From: Halomonas chromatireducens
GTDB taxonomy: Bacteria; Pseudomonadota; Gammaproteobacteria; Pseudomonadales; Halomonadaceae
Assembly: GCF_001545155.1 (NCBI RefSeq)
Contig: NZ_CP014226.1
Span: forward strand, 2,466,749-2,528,927
DNA: 62,179 nucleotides
Reading direction: 5' to 3'
The notes beneath the pieces are model-generated. The model had not been told where the DNA came from, did no database searches, and saw nothing but the letters and a program-made list of their open reading frames with translations. Each line of letters begins with the position of its first letter. Position 1 is the first letter of the stretch. Shown here one piece after another: positions 1 to 8,054 of this stretch. The position numbers were made by a program, and so were the translations under genes.

Positions 1-1
1 C

Positions 2-112
2 GGGGTCTGGGCACTGGTCCAGGCCAGCCTGCCGCTGGTGGGCTTCATCATCGCCGTCGGTTTGCCGCGGCTGCTCTGGGCCAAACGCCGTGGAATGCGA
101 GGGTCACCATGA
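2..112 (+). CDS. ABC transporter permease, C-terminal end (partial)
   Basis: The window opens inside a reading frame that ends at TGA 110-112. The visible 36 residues include a hydrophobic stretch (LPLVGFIIAVGLPRLLW) followed by a basic tail (KRRGMRG), as at the end of the last membrane helix of an inner-membrane permease. The stop overlaps the ATG of the following ATPase gene by ATGA (109-112), which indicates translational coupling. By analogy with YnjC/ThiP-type systems this is the membrane subunit paired with that ATPase. The upstream part lies outside the window, so family and substrate cannot be fixed from this fragment. Confidence 0.6.
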   Translation, partial: GVWALVQASLPLVGFIIAVGLPRLLWAKRRGMRGSP

Positions 113-741
113 CGCACCATCATCTCGAAATCGACAGCCTGCGCATCGCCCTGGATGGCACCGTGCTGCTGGAGCTAGATGCCCATATCGGCCCCGGTGA
201 GATTCTCACGGTGATGGGGCCTTCCGGTTCGGGAAAGTCGACCCTGTTGGCCTGGCTCGCCGGTTTCCTGGCAGGGGACTTCGAGGCCTGCGGCCACGCG
301 CACCTGGACGGTCGCGATATCACCCACCTGCCGGCAGAGCGGCGCGGCATCGGCCTGCTGTTTCAGGATCCGCTGCTGTTCCCCCACCTGTCGGTCGCTG
401 GCAACCTGCGGTTCGGCATGCCGCGCGCCACCCGCGACAAACCCCGGCAAGTCGAGACGGCACTGGAACAGATCGGCCTGGCCGGTTTCGGCGATCGCGA
501 CCCGGCCACCCTCTCCGGCGGCCAGAAGGCCCGAGTGGCCCTGATGCGCCTGCTGCTCTCCCGGCCCTGTGCCGTGCTCCTTGACGAGCCCTTCTCCAAG
601 CTTGATACCCACCTGCGCCAGGAGATGCGTCAACTGGTTTTTACCCAGCTCCGCCAGGCCGGACTGCCGAGCCTGCTGATTACCCACGACAGAGACGACG
701 CGGCGGCCGCCGGCGGAGAAGTGATCGAACTCACCCATTGA
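109..741 (+). CDS. ABC transporter ATP-binding protein (YnjD/ThiQ type)
   Basis: This 210-residue protein is a single ABC nucleotide-binding domain. Walker A is GPSGSGKST (37-45), the Q-loop glutamine is near 86, the signature LSGGQ is at 135-139, Walker B is AVLLDEP (155-161) and the switch histidine is in LITHD (about 193). The short length, with no C-terminal regulatory domain, resembles YnjD and ThiQ importers. It overlaps the permease stop by 4 nt, so the two are made together as an inner-membrane importer. A periplasmic binding protein would be expected upstream of the window. The substrate is unknown; thiamine-like and other small-molecule importers share this architecture. Confidence 0.85.
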   Translation: MTHHHLEIDSLRIALDGTVLLELDAHIGPGEILTVMGPSGSGKSTLLAWLAGFLAGDFEACGHAHLDGRDITHLPAERRGIGLLFQDPLLFPHLSVAGNLRFGMPRATRDKPRQVETALEQIGLAGFGDRDPATLSGGQKARVALMRLLLSRPCAVLLDEPFSKLDTHLRQEMRQLVFTQLRQAGLPSLLITHDRDDAAAAGGEVIELTH

Positions 742-872
742 GCCGCTCGTGGCCGCCATCGTGACGGGGCAATGCGAGACGGCCATTCTGCGTTTGTTCA
801 ACGTGGAGGGCTTGCCCTGCCCTGATAGGGCCTGCATGCTGACGACAAACAAGAACCCGAAAGGATCACCCC

Positions 873-1457
873 GTGAGCACCCCGCCGCTAGACGACCGCA
901 TGCAGCGCCTGACTGCCGTTCGGCCTCGGCTGCTCTCCTTCGCGCGCCTGCATCTACGCAATCACTCCCAGGCCGAAGATGCGGTCCAGGACACCCTCGA
1001 AGCCGCCATCGAGAAGCAGGATAGCTTTTCCGGACGATCCGGCTATGAAACCTGGGTCTTCGGCATCCTCAAGTTCAAGATTCTCGATACCATGCGGGTC
1101 CAGAAGCGCCAGGGCACCTGGCAACCGCTGGAAGATGAGGCCGATGACGAGGCCATCGACCGTCAGTTCCGCCGGAATGGCCGTTGGCTCAAGGAGGCGC
1201 GCCCCACCAGTTGGGGGGAGCCGGAGGCAGCCTTCGAGAGCGAGACATTCTGGCAGGTGTTCGATGCCTGCATGATCGCCCTGCCGGACAACGTGGCACG
1301 CGTCTTCTCGCTGCGTGAACTGATGGGGCTATCGACCGAGGAGATCTGCCGCGAGCTTGGCATCAAGGAGAACAACTGCTGGGTCATCCTGCACCGGGCC
1401 CGCCTGCGGCTGCGGGCCTGCATCGAACAGGGCTGGCTGACGGAGGAAACGCCATGA
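873..1457 (+). CDS. ECF-type sigma-70 family RNA polymerase sigma factor
   Basis: This 194-residue protein has sigma region 2 at about 15-75 (AEDAVQDTLEAAIEK, then YETWVFGILKFKILD) and region 4 at about 130-185 (LPDNVARVFSLRE, STEEICRELGI, WVILHRARLRLR). There is no region 1 or 3, as expected of an ECF factor. It starts at GTG 873, seven bases after an AAGGA box. The stop overlaps the start of the zinc-finger gene at 1454, so the pair is co-translated as in sigma/anti-sigma operons. The target regulon and inducing signal cannot be read from the sequence. The linker of about 50 residues between regions 2 and 4 is longer than in many ECFs. Confidence 0.9.
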   Translation: MSTPPLDDRMQRLTAVRPRLLSFARLHLRNHSQAEDAVQDTLEAAIEKQDSFSGRSGYETWVFGILKFKILDTMRVQKRQGTWQPLEDEADDEAIDRQFRRNGRWLKEARPTSWGEPEAAFESETFWQVFDACMIALPDNVARVFSLRELMGLSTEEICRELGIKENNCWVILHRARLRLRACIEQGWLTEETP

Positions 1458-1645
1458 TCATGTGCCGACGCGCCACCGAGCTGATGTCGCAACGCCTGGA
1501 TCGCCCCCTGGCGTGGCAGGAACGGCTCTCGCTACGCTTCCACCTGGCGATGTGTGGCGCCTGCAGCCAGTGCAATCGGCAGTTCGACGTGCTGCACGAG
1601 GCCGGCAAGCGCTTCGAGCCTGCCGCCCGGGATGAGCAGGAGTAA
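1454..1645 (+). CDS. Short zf-HC2-type putative anti-sigma factor
   Basis: The 63-residue product contains the zinc-binding anti-sigma pattern: an early cysteine (MCRRATELMSQRLD), then HLAMCGACSQC at about 30-40. This matches the H-x3-C-x2-C core of zf-HC2 anti-sigma domains with one extra cysteine. It overlaps the ECF sigma gene by 4 nt, which supports a role in sequestering that sigma factor. There is no membrane helix, so any sensing would be cytoplasmic, for example through zinc or thiol oxidation. The protein is little more than the zinc finger, shorter than most anti-sigma factors. Function is inferred from motif and position. Confidence 0.75.
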   Translation: MIMCRRATELMSQRLDRPLAWQERLSLRFHLAMCGACSQCNRQFDVLHEAGKRFEPAARDEQE

Positions 1646-1662
1646 GCCCGTCCCAACAGTTC

Positions 1663-4176
1663 TCATCCCGGCAGTTCTGCCTGCTCAGTCTTTCCTCTTG
1701 CAGAGGCTGCACGTTGCCCCAGCAGCGCGCTTACTCGCCGTTCCAGGGATTCGCTCAGCGACACGTCCGCTGGCTCTCCTTGCGTCTCTGCCGTCCGCCG
1801 GTCTGCCTGGCTGTCACTGGCCACAGGGAGAGTGAGCCGCTCGCACCGGGACAACCATTCCGACATCGCAGTGACGGTGGCACCTGACAAGGGCTTACCG
1901 CCGACCGTGAAGGTGGATGGCAACAGGGCACCCAGGGCATCGAGAGCCGTCAGCTCAGCGTCAGCGGCATCAAGAGCCGTCAGCTCAGCGTCAGCGCCAT
2001 CGAGAGCCTCGGGGTGATGACGCATGAGGATCACCCCACGCACCTGGACACTCTCAGGCAGCGAGCCCCCTGGTTCACTGTCATCCAGATAGCCATTCCG
2101 GCCGTCCAGTGCGATGGGCAATCCCAGCGGCTCGCCATGGGAAAGGGTGAGGGCATCCAGCCGCAGTCCCCTCGTCACCCTGAACGTCCTGGCAAACTGT
2201 CGTAGCATGACATGGGCGTCGCCGGTATCGGGAAAGAGACAGATCACGGCATCGCCTTGAGGCGTGGTCAGCAGGCCGGCATCGATGACAAGTTGTTCAT
2301 TCGAAGGGGCCTGGCGAGCAAGATAGGCGAGCACCTGGGGCCCCAATTCGGCCAGGGTCAATCGTGAGGCCAGCACCCGCCCTTCGGCCGCCAGGGTGTA
2401 GCCGGGAGCGTCTCGCAGCACTTCCAGCCGGGGAGACCGGGCAGTATCGTCACCCTCCTGAAGCGGCGTGAGCTGCGTGTAGAGTAGCGCAGAGAGACGC
2501 GACAGTGCCGGCGCGCTGTCGGTGTGGAGAATCCACTGCCTCCCGCCACAAGTCAGGCGCATGGGCTGGCAGGACGGGGCCACGCTCGCGTCGCTGGCCG
2601 CCTCGATAGGGGCCGGCGCCCCATCGTCCTGGGCGCCACGCTGCCTGAGCAACCCTTCGCGGCACCACTCCGACAGACAGTCCCAGACATGACGGCGCAG
2701 TTCCTGTCGATCGGGCCGCTGCTCGGCGTCGGCTCCTGAAGCCTCGCCGGCCCGTGACAGCTGATCGACAATGGCGTCCGGGTCTAATCCCTCGGTCGCC
2801 AGCAGCCAGATCAGGGCTGCGCTATCGTTCAGGCGGTAGTAGCGTCCGGTGTGCGTGCCATAGAGGGCAAGCTGATCCTCATCGAGCACCTCCGACACCT
2901 GCCAGGCCGTCAGCACCGGCCGCGGGAGAGGCTGCCCCGCGAGACCATCGGCCAGATGCATGTCGGCGAAGCTAGGCAGGGTGAAGAAAGGCAGGTAGCG
3001 TTCCGGCTCGGCATTGGGGAAGAGGCGCAGAAAACCGCCGGCGCGAGCCTCCTCGTCCTGTGCGTCGCGGGCGAGTTCGGCCGCCACTCCCCTACGTGCC
3101 ACCTCCGCCGACCTGGCCGCCACGGCCGGGTTGTCGATCCCCACCAGCGAGACCATGTCCTTCACCAGCCCCCCCTTGACCTCTGCCTCGACGAGGCCGC
3201 CATTCTCTGGCTCGGCACAGATACCCAGCGAAGGGCTGAGGTTGCATTCGAGTATCCAGGGCTTCAGGGCATCATCCACCATGCAGTCAAGCCCCAGCAG
3301 CTCATAGCACCCCTGCGGGTCGGCACCGACCTGCGCCGTGCGCCGGCGTATGGCATCCGTGGCGCCGATCACGGTCAGTGTCACCAGGTCGTGGATCTGG
3401 GCAAAAAGACGCTCATCGTCATGGCCCTGCTCACGCAGCCACTGCCGATAGCGGTGCAGATCGATGAACTCGACGGGAATCTCCGCCGAGGTATTGAGCG
3501 CATTGATGTCGGGATTGGTCAGCTGACTGAACGGGTTGTCCATGTCGTTGGGGTCGTAGGGCTCCGATGCCAGCTTGGCAAAACCCTGGTGGTAGAGGTA
3601 CAGCCGCAGCGGCTGGATGGAGGCCACCAGCACGTAGAGGCGCAGGACATACTTGTGGCCACGAATGGTGTGCGGATTGGCAAGATACTCCTGGACCATC
3701 CAATTGGCCTCCAGTGGCGTATCCGCCGCATCACGCAGCACACGAATGCCCTTGCCCTTGGAGGCATTCTTGGGCTTCAGAATCCAGCGTTTCTCGGGAT
3801 GAGACAATGCCGTCTGCTGGAGGTCATGATAGTCCTCCGGCATGGAGTAGACCCGGGGGAAGAACGCCAGCCGCGAGGTGGCCGCCGTACCGAAGGAGTG
3901 GGCGACACGATCCCTCACCGCCACGAGCGTATCGTGGAGGCGACTCTTGACCGTGAGCGCATTGTTGCCGGGGTAGTGGTTGAGCTTGCGCTCGGGGGAT
4001 ACCTTCTTGAACTGTGCGGGATCCGGCATCCCGGTGTACCAGCCGGCATCCCACTGCTCGTCATCGCCGACGTCCCACCCCAGCGGATCGAGCGCGTCAC
4101 GAAAGAACCGATCCTGCTCAGCGGCGCGCTTGCCACCCAACCAGTAGCGACGTGAAGGAGTCGTTTGATCCGTCAT
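1663..4176 (-). CDS. TTL-family ATP-grasp / PqqD-like / HprK-like fusion protein
   Basis: The 837-residue protein has three recognisable parts. Residues about 20-345 resemble tubulin-tyrosine ligase (TTL) ATP-grasp enzymes: KLNHYPGNNALTVKSRL (64-80), WILKPKNASKGKGIRV (131-146), VQEYLANP then KYVLRLYVLVAS (161-186), and LGLDCMVDDALKPWILECN (294-312) followed by LSPSL. Residues about 422-512 look like a PqqD domain (LDEDQLALYGTHTGRYYRLN, then DSAALIWLLA). Residues about 535-780 resemble HprK-like kinases of peptide systems, but the P-loop position reads CLFPDTGDAHVML (646-658) and lacks GKS/T. The start is ATG 4176, eight bases after AGGAGG; an in-frame ATG at 4200 is less likely. The gene stands alone and converges on the sigma operon. 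TTL enzymes ligate amino acids to peptides; PqqD domains bind peptides. A peptide-modifying role is inferred and the substrate is unknown. Confidence 0.8.
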   Translation of the reverse strand: MTDQTTPSRRYWLGGKRAAEQDRFFRDALDPLGWDVGDDEQWDAGWYTGMPDPAQFKKVSPERKLNHYPGNNALTVKSRLHDTLVAVRDRVAHSFGTAATSRLAFFPRVYSMPEDYHDLQQTALSHPEKRWILKPKNASKGKGIRVLRDAADTPLEANWMVQEYLANPHTIRGHKYVLRLYVLVASIQPLRLYLYHQGFAKLASEPYDPNDMDNPFSQLTNPDINALNTSAEIPVEFIDLHRYRQWLREQGHDDERLFAQIHDLVTLTVIGATDAIRRRTAQVGADPQGCYELLGLDCMVDDALKPWILECNLSPSLGICAEPENGGLVEAEVKGGLVKDMVSLVGIDNPAVAARSAEVARRGVAAELARDAQDEEARAGGFLRLFPNAEPERYLPFFTLPSFADMHLADGLAGQPLPRPVLTAWQVSEVLDEDQLALYGTHTGRYYRLNDSAALIWLLATEGLDPDAIVDQLSRAGEASGADAEQRPDRQELRRHVWDCLSEWCREGLLRQRGAQDDGAPAPIEAASDASVAPSCQPMRLTCGGRQWILHTDSAPALSRLSALLYTQLTPLQEGDDTARSPRLEVLRDAPGYTLAAEGRVLASRLTLAELGPQVLAYLARQAPSNEQLVIDAGLLTTPQGDAVICLFPDTGDAHVMLRQFARTFRVTRGLRLDALTLSHGEPLGLPIALDGRNGYLDDSEPGGSLPESVQVRGVILMRHHPEALDGADAELTALDAADAELTALDALGALLPSTFTVGGKPLSGATVTAMSEWLSRCERLTLPVASDSQADRRTAETQGEPADVSLSESLERRVSALLGQRAASARGKTEQAELPG
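1943..2008. repeat. 30-bp in-frame tandem repeat (two copies plus 6 bp)
   Basis: Two 30-bp units (1943-1972 and 1973-2002) differ at two positions and are followed by the first 6 bp of a third. They lie in frame inside the fusion gene and encode a duplicated ten-residue segment (ADAELTALDA twice, about residues 728-747) in the C-terminal HprK-like part. This looks like a recent slippage duplication of a surface helix or linker. Confidence 0.9.
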
Positions 4177-4216
4177 CCCGGCAACCTCCTGAACCATCAT
4201 CGGATAGTGAATCCAT

Positions 4217-4243
4217 TGTTATGAGAACTTCTGTTATGAGAAC
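4217..4243 (-). promoter_or_regulatory. Direct repeat upstream of the TTL fusion gene
   Basis: The 12-mer GTTCTCATAACA (minus-strand reading) occurs twice with a 15-bp period, 40 to 65 bp upstream of the fusion gene start. This is where an activator site or core promoter would lie. An 18-codon open frame (minus, 4290-4234) crosses one copy. No factor is recognised and the function is inferred from position only. Confidence 0.35.
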
Positions 4244-4307
4244 CATGGCCTCTGGCCTGGCTGCTGTTCGCGTAGGGGTTCTGTCGACATCGGGGGCCGA
4301 ACCTTAC

Positions 4308-4340
4308 GCGCCATCGGCAAATTCCTTTTGCCGATGGCGC
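4308..4340 (-). terminator. Perfect 14-bp hairpin downstream of the HAD gene
   Basis: The arms GCGCCATCGGCAAA and TTTGCCGATGGCGC are perfectly complementary with a 5-nt loop. The hairpin lies 130 bp beyond the stop of the HAD gene on the minus strand and upstream of the fusion gene. Neither strand has a long T-run after the stem, so it is a stable hairpin but not a textbook intrinsic terminator. Confidence 0.4.
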
Positions 4341-4469
4341 TGGAGGAGGGTTCCTGCCCGGGGGAGCCCCGGGCGGTGTTCTGGGCGATGGTGGTCGAAG
4401 CGAGATGGAGCGGGTGGCGGAAGCGTGCCGGACGAGTATTGAAAGAGTGCTGAGGGAGCCGCCGTCGCG

Positions 4470-5153
4470 TCAGCCCAGCCGTTCGCACAGCGAATCGAGA
4501 TCGGGCACGGTCAGGTCAGGCTCGATGGCCCAGGGGTCGAAGGGGGCGTCAAGGCTGCGGCGCACCCAGGCGGCATGCAGCCCGGCATGACGCGCACCGA
4601 TCACATCGAAGGGGTTACTGGAGATCAGCCAGGTATCGCCTGGGTCGACTTCGAGGCGATTGCGCAGGTGAGCGTAGACCGCCGGATCGGGCTTGAAGCG
4701 CTTGATCTCGTCGACGCTGATCACGGCTTCGAAACGATCGAGTATCTCAGCCTTGTCGAGCAGGCCGGAGACGTCCGCCCCCGTGCCATTGGAAAAGGCC
4801 ACGCAGCGCACGCCGCTCTCGACCAGCCGTGTCAGCGCCTCGGGCACTTCGGGGAAGGCGGGGAGCTGGCCGTAGACCGCCATCAGGTGGTCCTTGTCGA
4901 CATCGGAGAGACGGGTCTGCAGTGCCCGGTCGGTGAATTCGAGCGCCTCGAGCGTACACTGTGAAAAGGGCACATAGGCCCCCATCAGGCTGCGGCGGAA
5001 GCTGTACTCCAGCTGCTTATCACGCCAGCGGCGGGAGAACTCCGCGGCCTGCTCCGCCATGTCAGAGGCGCCCAGTCTCGCTTCCAGTTCGGTGACCACG
5101 CCATGGGTGTCGATCAAGGTGCCATAGACGTCGAACGCCAGTACCTGTGTCAT
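4470..5153 (-). CDS. Haloacid dehalogenase, type II (HAD superfamily)
   Basis: The 227-residue protein has the L-2-haloacid dehalogenase layout. Motif I is FDVYGTL with nucleophile Asp8, motif II is FSNGT near 120, the motif III lysine is in FKPDPAVY near 155, and motif IV is SSNPFDVIGA near 178. Length and the SSNPFD motif fit type II haloacid dehalogenases, which hydrolyse short 2-haloacids; many homologues are general HAD hydrolases. It sits downstream of eutB on the same strand with an 80-bp gap and may be the last gene of that transcript. A link to ectoine catabolism is only positional. Confidence 0.85.
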   Translation of the reverse strand: MTQVLAFDVYGTLIDTHGVVTELEARLGASDMAEQAAEFSRRWRDKQLEYSFRRSLMGAYVPFSQCTLEALEFTDRALQTRLSDVDKDHLMAVYGQLPAFPEVPEALTRLVESGVRCVAFSNGTGADVSGLLDKAEILDRFEAVISVDEIKRFKPDPAVYAHLRNRLEVDPGDTWLISSNPFDVIGARHAGLHAAWVRRSLDAPFDPWAIEPDLTVPDLDSLCERLG

Positions 5154-5233
5154 CTGCTGCGCCTTTCGGTTGCCATGATCCCCTCAGCATGGGGGCTGGC
5201 GAGCGGCGATTCAATTGTTAACCATCCACCACC

Positions 5234-6229
5234 CTATCGGCCTGTCAGCTTCCTTGCCCGGTCAATGGTTTCAAGCGACACCGCGTTACCGGAGAGGATC
5301 AGCGCTACCCGCTGTCCTTGCACATCGATCCGATACTCCGCCATGGCCGCCAGGCCGACCGCGGCGGCTCCTTCCACCAGCAGCTTCTCGTGCTCGAGGA
5401 TATCGACCATGGCGTGGGCGATGGCCGGCTCCGAGACCTGGTAGTGGTCATCCATGACTTCGCCCACCAGGGCCAGGGTGCAGCGATTGTCGAGACCGAT
5501 GCCGCCGCCCAGGGAGTCGCCCAGGCTCTCGACCTCTTCCACCTCGACAGGGCGACCCGCCTGCAGGCTTTCCCACATGGCCGCCCCGCGAGCCAGGCTG
5601 ACGCCGGTGATCCGGGTCCCGGGGCGTATGGCCTTTACCGCAGCACCAATGCCGCCCAGCAGGCCGCCACCGGAGAGCCCGACGATCACCCGGTCGAGAT
5701 CCGGTGCATCCTCCATCAGTTCCAGGCCGATGGTGCCCTGCCCGGCTGCTATCAACGGGTCATCAAAGGGCGGGATCAGGGTCATGCCACGCTCGCGCAC
5801 CAGGCGCTCGACCTCGCCGAAGGCCTCGTCCTGGCTCTCGCCCACCCGGACAACCTCGGCGCCCAGCGTCTCGATGGCGGCCACCTTGTTGGCCGGCACC
5901 AGGTGCGACAGGCAGATCGTCGCCGGCACGCCGAGCCGCGCCGCGGCAAGGGCCATTGCCCGGCCATGATTGCCGGTGGAGGCCGTGGTCACACCCGCAG
6001 CCAGACCATCCTGGCCGTGGCGCTCGATCAGCGCCGCGATCATGTTGGTGGCGCCGCGCAGCTTGAAGGCACCGCTCGGCTGGCAGGTTTCCAGCTTCAG
6101 GTAGATGTCGGCATCGAAGCGCGCGGAGAGCGCCGTCGAGTGGATCAGCGGCGAGCGTACCACCTGGCCGGCAATGCGTCGGCGCGCCTCGTAGATCAGG
6201 GCTGGCGTCACCCCATGGCGTGGCAGCAT
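5234..6229 (-). CDS. eutB: EutB-like PLP-dependent threonine dehydratase family protein (hydroxyectoine utilisation)
   Basis: This 331-residue fold-type II PLP enzyme has the Schiff-base lysine in PSGAFKLRGATN (Lys56), the cofactor loop STGNHGRAMA and the phosphate-binding glycines LSGGGLLGG. SLVPANKV-like (LSHLVPANKV), VRVGESQDEAFGEVERL and DSLGGGIGLDNR segments match the hydroxyectoine utilisation dehydratase EutB better than biosynthetic IlvA, and there is no ACT domain. Its neighbours, a class III aminotransferase and an SSADH-type dehydrogenase, are the usual companions of eutB. EutB is thought to dehydrate a hydroxylated intermediate so that it can enter the ectoine route. The start is ATG 6229 behind AAAGGGG. 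A serine/threonine dehydratase is the alternative. Confidence 0.75.
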   Translation of the reverse strand: MLPRHGVTPALIYEARRRIAGQVVRSPLIHSTALSARFDADIYLKLETCQPSGAFKLRGATNMIAALIERHGQDGLAAGVTTASTGNHGRAMALAAARLGVPATICLSHLVPANKVAAIETLGAEVVRVGESQDEAFGEVERLVRERGMTLIPPFDDPLIAAGQGTIGLELMEDAPDLDRVIVGLSGGGLLGGIGAAVKAIRPGTRITGVSLARGAAMWESLQAGRPVEVEEVESLGDSLGGGIGLDNRCTLALVGEVMDDHYQVSEPAIAHAMVDILEHEKLLVEGAAAVGLAAMAEYRIDVQGQRVALILSGNAVSLETIDRARKLTGR

Positions 6230-6323
6230 GGTCACCCCTTTCACTCTTCGCGGGACAAACGCGGAACCGGGCCACAAGGGCCCGGCTGATGTACTGACTG
6301 GGAGTATAGGAAATATAGCGATT

Positions 6324-6347
6324 CCTGCCGCGGAGACCCACGGCAGG
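6324..6347 (-). terminator. Hairpin between the aminotransferase and eutB genes
   Basis: A 7-bp inverted repeat (CCTGCCG and CGGCAGG, 10-nt loop) starts 9 bp after the aminotransferase stop on the minus strand. There is no T-run, so it may be an attenuator or mRNA 3'-end stabiliser rather than a full terminator. Confidence 0.3.
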
Positions 6348-6355
6348 TGCCGGTA

Positions 6356-7780
6356 TCAACCGACGGACATGGTGGCCTTGATGGCACCTTCACGGACCAG
6401 TTGATCGGTGACCTTGTCCACGGCGCGACGGGCACGGGCGACGATCTCGTCGACTTCGGCGCGGGTGGTGGTCAGCGGCGGCGCGAAGCCCAGGATATCG
6501 CCCTGGGGCATGGCGCGGGCGATCAGGTTCTCGTCCAGCGCGGCGGCGGCGATACGCGGACCGACCTTGTGCGCGGCATCGAAGTGCTCGCGGCGGGCCG
6601 GGTCGACGGAGAACTCCAATGCGGCCAGCATGCCCACGCCACGCACGTTGCCCACCACCGGATGATCGCCGAAGGCGGCCTGCATCTGATGCTGCAGGTA
6701 GGCGCCGGTCTCGGCGGCATTAGCAGTAAGCCCTTCGCGTTCGATGATCGCCAGGTTGGCCAGGCCCGCGGCACAGCCCAGGGCGTGGCCGGAGTAGGTC
6801 CAGCCGTGGCCGATGGGGCCATACTCGCCGGTGCCCTGCTCGAGTACGCGCCACACGCGGTCGCCGACGATCACGCCGGAGAGCGGCTGGTAGGCGCTGG
6901 TCAGGCCCTTGGCCACGGTGATGAGGTCGGGCTTGATGCCGTAGTAGTGGCTGCCGAAATCGGCGCCGATCCGCCCGAAGCCACAGACCACTTCGTCGGC
7001 GATCAGCAGGATGTCGTACTTGGCCAGCACTGCCTGGATCTCCGTCCAGTAACCTTCCGGCGGCGGCACGATACCGCCGGTACCCAGCACCGGCTCGCCG
7101 ATGAAGGCGGCCACGGTGTCGGGCCCTTCGGCCAGGATCATCTCCTCGAGCTTGCGCGCGCAGTGCTTCGAGAACTCGTGCTCGGACATCCCTTCCAGCT
7201 CCGCTGCGCGCTGGTAGTAGAACGGCGCCTCGGTGTGACGAATGGTGTCGATGGGCAGATCGAAGTGGTCGTGGAACGCCTTGAGCCCGGTCAGCGAGCC
7301 TGAGGCGATGCCGGAGCCGTGGTAGCCGCGCATGCGCGAGATGACCTTCTTCTTCTGCGGCAGGCCACGCACGTTATTGTAGTAGCGCACGATCTTCAGT
7401 TGGGTCTCGTTGGCGTCGCTGCCCGACATGCCGTAGTAGACCTTGGACATGCCGGGGCCCGCCAGCGCGAGGATCTTCTCGGAGAGAGCGATTTGCGGCT
7501 CGTTAGAGTGGCCCACGTAGGTGTGGTAGTAGGAGAGTTCCAGCGCCTGCTGGTAGATGGCCTCGGCCACCTCGGTGCGACCGTAGCCGATGTTGACGCA
7601 GTAGAGCCCGGCAAATCCATCGATGAACTCGCGGCCGTCCTTGTCGACGATGTGAATACCCTTGCCGCCGGTGATCACCCGGCCCGGGGCGTCGCCGTGG
7701 GCGAAGTCGCGCAGGTGAGTGGAGGCGTGGAAGGTCACCTTGCGGTCACGATCGATCAGATCCTGGTGCTGCTGGCTCAT
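6356..7780 (-). CDS. Class III aminotransferase (DoeD/Atf-like, aspartate aminotransferase family)
   Basis: The 474-residue enzyme is a fold-type I, class III PLP transaminase. It shows YYGMSGSDANETQLK (cofactor phosphate region), YHGSGIASGSLTG, LLIADEVVCGFGR (Asp262) and LITVAKGLTSAYQPLSG with Schiff-base Lys291. Close relatives use omega-amino donors with pyruvate or 2-oxoglutarate. In Halomonas and Ruegeria ectoine-degradation clusters such an aminotransferase (DoeD/Atf) deaminates 2,4-diaminobutyrate to aspartate semialdehyde, and the next gene here encodes the matching dehydrogenase. The start is ATG 7780 after AGAAGAGAG. A putrescine- or GABA-pyruvate aminotransferase is the alternative. 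Confidence 0.85.
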   Translation of the reverse strand: MSQQHQDLIDRDRKVTFHASTHLRDFAHGDAPGRVITGGKGIHIVDKDGREFIDGFAGLYCVNIGYGRTEVAEAIYQQALELSYYHTYVGHSNEPQIALSEKILALAGPGMSKVYYGMSGSDANETQLKIVRYYNNVRGLPQKKKVISRMRGYHGSGIASGSLTGLKAFHDHFDLPIDTIRHTEAPFYYQRAAELEGMSEHEFSKHCARKLEEMILAEGPDTVAAFIGEPVLGTGGIVPPPEGYWTEIQAVLAKYDILLIADEVVCGFGRIGADFGSHYYGIKPDLITVAKGLTSAYQPLSGVIVGDRVWRVLEQGTGEYGPIGHGWTYSGHALGCAAGLANLAIIEREGLTANAAETGAYLQHQMQAAFGDHPVVGNVRGVGMLAALEFSVDPARREHFDAAHKVGPRIAAAALDENLIARAMPQGDILGFAPPLTTTRAEVDEIVARARRAVDKVTDQLVREGAIKATMSVG

Positions 7781-8054
7781 GCGGTTCTCTCTTCTAAGTT
7801 CTAAGCCCCGCCGCTGCGGGGTGATGTTCAAATTCGTTGATGACGCCCATGGTCAGATGCCAGGGCGGGCCATCGAGCGATATCTACCCAAGGGCGCTGG
7901 TGCAAGCGAAGCGGCGCGCGGCGATCGACAGGGATGTCGATCGAGGGCTGGCAAGAGGGACCTTGTTCCAGCCCGACGCGCTGGCCGCAAGTGCTGCGCC
8001 AGGGTTTCGCCCTTGGGCATCGCGAGATGGGATGCGCTGGCAGCCCCTCTGCCC
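7781..8054. other. Intergenic region with a small GC hairpin
   Basis: This 274-bp gap separates the dehydrogenase from the aminotransferase on the minus strand. The only structure seen is CCCCGC-CGCT-GCGGGG at 7806-7821, just upstream of the aminotransferase start. It could be an attenuator or a processing site. No further gene is supported here. Confidence 0.4.

Noticed and set aside
2851..4155. 434-codon plus-strand frame opposite the TTL domain
   Set aside because: The protein is arginine/glycine-biased with no domain, and the opposite strand has clear ATP-grasp motifs.
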